Shown here one piece after another: positions 59,845-64,000 of a DNA stretch of 64,000 bases. The translations under genes and the position numbers were made by a program. Where the stretch lies: assembly GCF_003254395.2 (NCBI RefSeq), contig NC_037638.1:997001-1061000 (forward strand), given 5' to 3'. The first letter of the stretch is position 1. Every line of letters starts with the position of its first letter. The DNA is from Apis mellifera (taxonomy: Eukaryota > Arthropoda > Insecta > Hymenoptera > Apidae). Under the pieces are notes generated by a model. That model did no database searches. It was not told the origin of the DNA and worked only from the letters and a program-made list of their open reading frames with translations.

Positions 59845-62521
59845 TCACAGTTTCGGTGTCTGTAACAATTTCTTCTCCATCGATCTCATCTTGATGCATT
59901 TGGCTAGTAGCGCTATTATGGTGAGTACGGCGCCAAGGAACGAGACTATCCCCAATACGACGAGAACCATGAACCAGTTTTTGAAACTGCCGATCCTGTC
60001 CCCGAAATCGCAGTTGCAATTCTCGCTCTCGTTCAAATTCAACGCCGAAAAGTTTACCGGCCTTAGAGAGATCAACTTGAAATCGTCCTGTATCTGCCGT
60101 CTGCTCGTTGAATTTTGCGCCTTCTTCACGAACCTGTACGATATCGTGTAAGTGAACTCTTGCCCGTCGTACGACCCCTTCGCGCTGTAATATTGTATCA
60201 ACAGCTCGTTGCCGCTCGACGTGAGGGGGACTTGTATGTTATTGATGTCCTGGTGGGACACGTCGCAGTAAGACCACATCAAGATGCTGTTGTTCACCTG
60301 GAAATTTATATTATTATATTTTTATTTTTAGTATTTATATTTATTTTATATTATTATTTTATTATTTTTATTGTCGTGTTCCTTTTCTTCTCTCTCTCTC
60401 TCTCTTCGTGTAATTGTTAATATTTACATAACAAGAATGAAGGAATATAATACAATAACAGAGATATAAAAGGAAGAGATTACTATTAGAAATTCGTATA
60501 TCGTACAAATTGTGTAAATAATAATAAAACCGTTAATTCGTGTTAAATTGAATCAAGATGATATTTCGATTTTATTTATTGGATTGGCAACTAAGTAATT
60601 GCGGATTTTTTTTAGAAAATCAAAGACAATTTTTTCATGGAACTAAATAACTTTATTCCGTAATGCATTGCCCATTTTGATCAATGACCTTTTGCTATCT
60701 TTCAGGCAGCATCATAATCCTACGTTCGTAAAACTTGTGGTTTTTATTAGCAAAAAACTGAATCAGGTACGATTTGATATCATCATCATTATTGAAATTT
60801 TTACCATTCAAGGAGTTTTGTAAAGATCGAAACAAAAAGTAATCGGATGGTGCAAGGTCAGGACTATATGGTGGATGTGGCAAAACATCCCAACCAAGCT
60901 CCAATAATTTTTGCCGAGTGACCAAAGATGCGTGTGGCCTTGCATCGTCACGATGGAATACAACACCTTTTCGATTTGTCAATTCGGGCCGCTTTTCTTC
61001 AACCGCATTGTTTAATTTCGTTAGTTGTTCCATGTAGACGACAGAATTGATCGTTCGGTTGGGTGGTAAGAGTTCAAAATAGACAATTCCTTTGTAATCC
61101 CATCAAACTGATAACAAAACCTTCTTTCGACGAATACCAGCTTTTGATGTTGTTCGAGCTGGTTCACGTGGCCTGCTCCACCATTTTTTCCACTCGATAT
61201 TGTCGTAAACAACCCATTTTTCATCGCCAGTTATCAGTCGTTTTAAAAATGGATCATTTTCATTACGTTTCTTTAGCGAATCGCAGCTGTTAACGCGTCG
61301 CGTTAAATGCTTTTCTTTCAGTTCGCGAGGAACCCATGTATCGAGTTTTCGAACATAGCCAAGTTGTTTTAAGCGGTTTTCAATGTATGTACGCGATACA
61401 CGAAGCTTCTCTGCAAACTCACGAGTTGTACTGTGACGATCCGAATCGATTATTGCTTTGATTAAGTCGTCGTCAACTTCAACTGGACGACCAGAGCGTT
61501 TTTCGTCTTCGAGTGAAAAATCCCCAGAACGAAATTCGTCAAACCAATTTTGACACTGCCATTCTTTTACGGCTTCGTCGCCTTAAAACAGCGCATAACT
61601 TTTTGTTGAGCTTGCGATGCGTTTTTCCCTTTGCGAAAATAAAAAAGCAAAATATGACGATAATGTTCCTTTTGATTTTCCATTTTTCAACGAAAACACA
61701 ACCGATCAAAAAATTTTTTTTACCGATTGAATTGCCAACTATCAAATAACAAAATGTATTTTACATTTCGACTACAAACCTAAAAATTCAACTGAAGCGT
61801 TCATCTATGAGAGAAATCCGCAATTACTTAGTTGCCAACCCAATACAATAACAGAGATATAAAAGGAAGAGATTACTACTACAAATTCGTACATCGTACA
61901 AATTTTGTAAATAATAATAAAACCATTAATTCGAGTTAAATCGAAGGTGATATTTCGATTTTATTTACATTAATTCCTTAACATTGTTACACTCACCTCG
62001 ATCCCATTGTAAACCGCGATCTCGTTTCCAGAGCAATAATTCAGACTAAAGTTCCGTCTCTGGGGCGTGTACTCCTGGCCCGGCTCGTTCCTGATTATCT
62101 TCATATGGACGTAGATCCTCTCCGACGATCTTCCCACGAATTTGTAACTGCACAAAGTATTGGGCGGATACCAGCTCTGCAACGACTTGATATTCTCCCT
62201 CGTCCTCTCGCTGCTCCTGTACACGAACTCGCAATTCTGATCAACGCCTGTCATCAACGCGTGCCCCTCCTCGGTTTCCTGGAACGACAACTGGAAACCG
62301 TCGTGCATCACGGTCCCGTCCTTCTCGGCGAAGAACTCGACCACGATGCTCCTTCCTCTAGAAAGTATCCGCGGCACCTGTCCCTCCCCGCAAAACTTGG
62401 AGATCTCCAACATCTTCCCGTCCACGTTCTCCAACAGTGTCAGATAATCGCCCACGCAACTGGTGCTGCCCAACTTGTCCGTTCCTCGACCCTTCTTTCC
62501 GTGTCGATACTCGGGAACGAC
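59845..62521 (-). CDS. CUB-domain single-pass membrane protein, 3' part (last two exons)
   Basis: Two in-phase exons: 62521-61997 (175 codons) and 60297-59845 (150 codons plus stop). Upstream exons lie beyond 62521 and were not found, so the N-terminus is missing. The first exon ends one CUB domain (STSCVGDYLTLLENVDGK, then EKDGTVMHDGFQLSFQE) and starts a second (CEFVYRSSER...NTLCSYKFVG...NYCSGNEIAVYNG). The second exon completes it (MWSYCDV...GSYDGQEFTYTISYRF). A linker with NST, NFS and NES glycosylation sites, a CNC motif and a transmembrane helix (WFMVLVVLGIVSFLGAVLTI) follow, then about 25 cytoplasmic residues rich in Lys. The layout recalls SOL-1-like and Neto-like receptor auxiliary proteins, but CUB domains alone do not prove this. 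Exons are strikingly CpG-rich. The intron between them holds a dead mariner. Confidence 0.8.
60451..60578. repeat. Left copy of the duplicated mariner flank
   Basis: Begins TACAATAACAGAGATATAAA and ends GATTTTATTTA, with the final TA serving as the target site just before the mariner. About 128 bp and roughly 90% identical by eye to 61844-61967. Confidence 0.85.
60579..61843 (-). mobile_element. Mariner element, mellifera-type, 1265 bp, inactive
   Basis: Flanked by TA on both sides (60577-60578 and 61844-61845). The 28-bp terminal inverted repeats are 60579-60606 and 61816-61843. They begin TTGG(A/G)TTGGCAACTAAG and differ at one base over those 28. Length and ends match Tc1/mariner family mariners common in honey bees. 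The internal transposase (minus strand) is broken. It lies in an intron of the CUB gene, with its transposase on the same strand as that gene. Confidence 0.95.
60653..61683 (-). pseudogene. Mariner transposase relic with D,D34D triad
   Basis: Starts at ATG 61683 with MENQKEHYRHILLFYFRKGK and ends at the stop 60653-60655. The helix-turn-helix DNA-binding half is readable from about 61565 to 61215. The catalytic core shows TGDEKWVVYDN, VVFHRDDARPH and YSPDLAPSDYFLF, with 34 residues between the second and third Asp, as expected for mariner. The usual HDN is changed to RDD. Breaks: two compensating frameshifts between about 61570 and 61600, one Trp-to-stop change at 61103-61105 and a second Trp-to-stop at 60695-60697. 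It cannot make a working transposase. Confidence 0.93.
61844..61967. repeat. Right copy of the duplicated mariner flank
   Basis: Begins with the target-site TA and TACAATAACAGAGATATAAA, and ends GATTTTATTTA as does the left copy at 60451-60578. The differences are scattered substitutions and one small deletion. It ends 30 bp before the CUB exon's donor site. Confidence 0.85.
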
Positions 62522-64000
62522 CTTTACAGAGAGAAGGCGTGTGATTGTCAACGTTTGTTATATATTGATTTAATTTAATTTAATTTAATAATAAATTGAT
62601 TATTCAACTTGACGTGTAATCGTCTGGGTTATTCTTTGGAGGGAGAGCGATTCAATCAAGTTGTTCCTTGTTCGGAAAGCGAACTTGGAGGGAACAGTTT
62701 GGAGAGAGAGTTTGGTTTAGATAGTTAGATAGTATCCTTGAATTAAAGCGTGATAATAATAGTTGTGGAAATAATTCGCTTGACTCGGAGTCATCGATGG
62801 TTAGAGAAGGAAATAAATAGGAAAAGAAGGAAATGAAAGGTGTTTGATTGAGTTGTTAAAAATAAATTTTAATATCTTAACCCTTTTTCACTCCTGTTTC
62901 GTTGAAGTTGAAGTATTAAAACTTTTATATTTTGTGTATCTTTGTGTATAAAGGAAAAGAATTGTTGAATATTGAAGTCTATATTGTTGTTACGTGCGAT
63001 ATTTTGTGAAGCAATTATTTGTTTCGTTGATAAGTTTATTAGTAAGAATAATAGTTTATAAAAAATGTAATGGTTCGTTTATATTCGAAAATATTTGAGG
63101 TCCTTGCAAATTGTATTCTTCGCGGAATATTTTTCTGTATCATATTTGGAATTTTCTGTATCCTCTGCGAAATCTTCACTTCAACTATTTCTTTATTATT
63201 CTTATTTTATTATTCTTATTTTTCTTATCTCATCTCCATGTTCATCATTGTTTTCTCTACGAATAGAAGTAATTTCATCGTTCAATAACGAAAAATCAAG
63301 CTCATCTTCACTTGAATTAATTTCATTAACTCATTTCGAAGATATCGTCCGACTCGCGATCTAATTCGAGATAAATAATCTAGCCGTTCAACGATATATT
63401 ATTCCACATCTCATAAGATTATAAAGAGCTTAGAAACTTATTTATGAACCTATTTATATATTCTAAAAAAAATCAAGTTGCCAAAAATCACCGTTGGAGG
63501 ATTAAATCTTTTCTGTTCTCCTCGATTAACTCGATACATACCTGTTGCACAATTTTACAAAAATCCAGATATCTAATATCTGGATCAATATGGGCGAAAG
63601 AGAATAGATTCATAAATATCTCTTCAACATTGGAACGCAAAGATATAATATATTAATATTAATAATCTCGAAAAAGAAAAAGAAAGCACAATATTCCTTT
63701 CTTGCAAAAATCAAAATCAAAACGACAACTCATCTGCAACGGGACAAAATGGAAAGAAAGATTCATAAATATCTCATCACTATTGCAAAGGATTAATATT
63801 ATCTCGAAAAAGAAAAAGAAGGAACGACATTCCTTTCTTGTAAAATTAAAATCAAAACTCACCTGCAACAGGACAAAATGGAAAGAGAATAGACTTATAA
63901 ATATCTCACCATTGCAAAGGATTAATATTATCTCGAAAAAGAAAGAGAAGAGACGACATTCCTTTCTTACAAAATCAAAATCAAAATCAAAATCAAATGA
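62522..64000. other. Upstream intron of the CUB gene, no exon recognised
   Basis: Moderately AT-rich with short open frames that match nothing. The acceptor for the CUB exon is at 62522-62523. The next upstream exon must lie further up or outside the window. The right end is a tandem repeat, listed separately. Confidence 0.5.
63587..64000. repeat. Tandem repeat, unit about 130 bp, running off the window end
   Basis: Three or more imperfect units carry ATCTCGAAAAAGAAAAAGAA (starts near 63665, 63801 and 63930), a GACATTCCTTTCTT-like segment, AAAATCAAAATCAAAA and GCAACAGGACAAAATGGAAA. Unit length is 129-136 bp. The last unit is cut by the window edge inside a run of AATCAA hexamers. It is noncoding, within the presumed CUB-gene intron. 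Confidence 0.8.

Noticed and set aside
62105..62578. 157-codon plus-strand frame opposite the CUB exon
   Set aside because: Shadow of the GC-rich CUB exon. The minus strand has the conserved cysteines, CUB motifs and correct splice sites.
63587..64000. Candidate exons of the CUB gene in the right-end open frames
   Set aside because: The frames follow the 130-bp tandem repeat and contain no CUB motif or cysteine pattern.

Overview
The window is nuclear DNA from an insect, most likely a honey bee (genus Apis) or a close hymenopteran relative. It is very AT-rich. Its genes have short GT-AG introns. It carries a mellifera-type mariner with honey-bee-like terminal repeats, and a nuclear copy of mitochondrial ND4 that reads correctly only in the invertebrate mitochondrial code. 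No bacterial, viral or CRISPR features were seen. All multi-exon models below were joined by hand from splice sites and reading phase, with no transcript support.

Layout. 2.0-4.9 kb: three compact minus-strand housekeeping genes, the N-terminal acetyltransferase NAA10, a SMIM13-like micro-membrane protein whose stop lies only 130 bp upstream of the NAA10 start, and the U5 snRNP assembly factor TSSC4. 9.9-12.2 kb: a four-exon minus-strand BTB-BACK gene, CpG-rich unlike its neighbours. 12.4-34.8 kb: a gene-poor stretch with a three-copy tandem repeat, the ND4 insertion (about 17.0-17.6 kb), a two-copy direct repeat and several GC/CpG-rich islands. 34.8-37.5 kb: a nine-exon plus-strand REXO5-type RNA exonuclease.

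37.8-53.0 kb: a tandem duplication of a large, highly charged, low-complexity nuclear-type gene. Copy A encodes about 1344 residues and copy B about 1904. Both have five coding exons with identical phases. A tRNA-Lys(CTT) lies between them. The central part of the big exon is nearly identical between copies while both ends have diverged, which suggests gene conversion.

55.0-56.1 kb: a complete four-exon REEP5/6-type ER-shaping gene. 58.96 kb: tRNA-Gln(CTG). 59.8-62.5 kb: the 3' part of a CUB-domain single-pass membrane protein gene. Its last intron holds a dead 1265-bp mariner flanked on both sides by copies of the same roughly 125-bp sequence.

Most genes look like unrelated housekeeping loci. 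The points most worth a second look are the mosaic tandem duplication, the mariner at a duplication junction, the SMIM13-NAA10 pair and the ND4 insertion. I did not find a convincing new multi-gene system.
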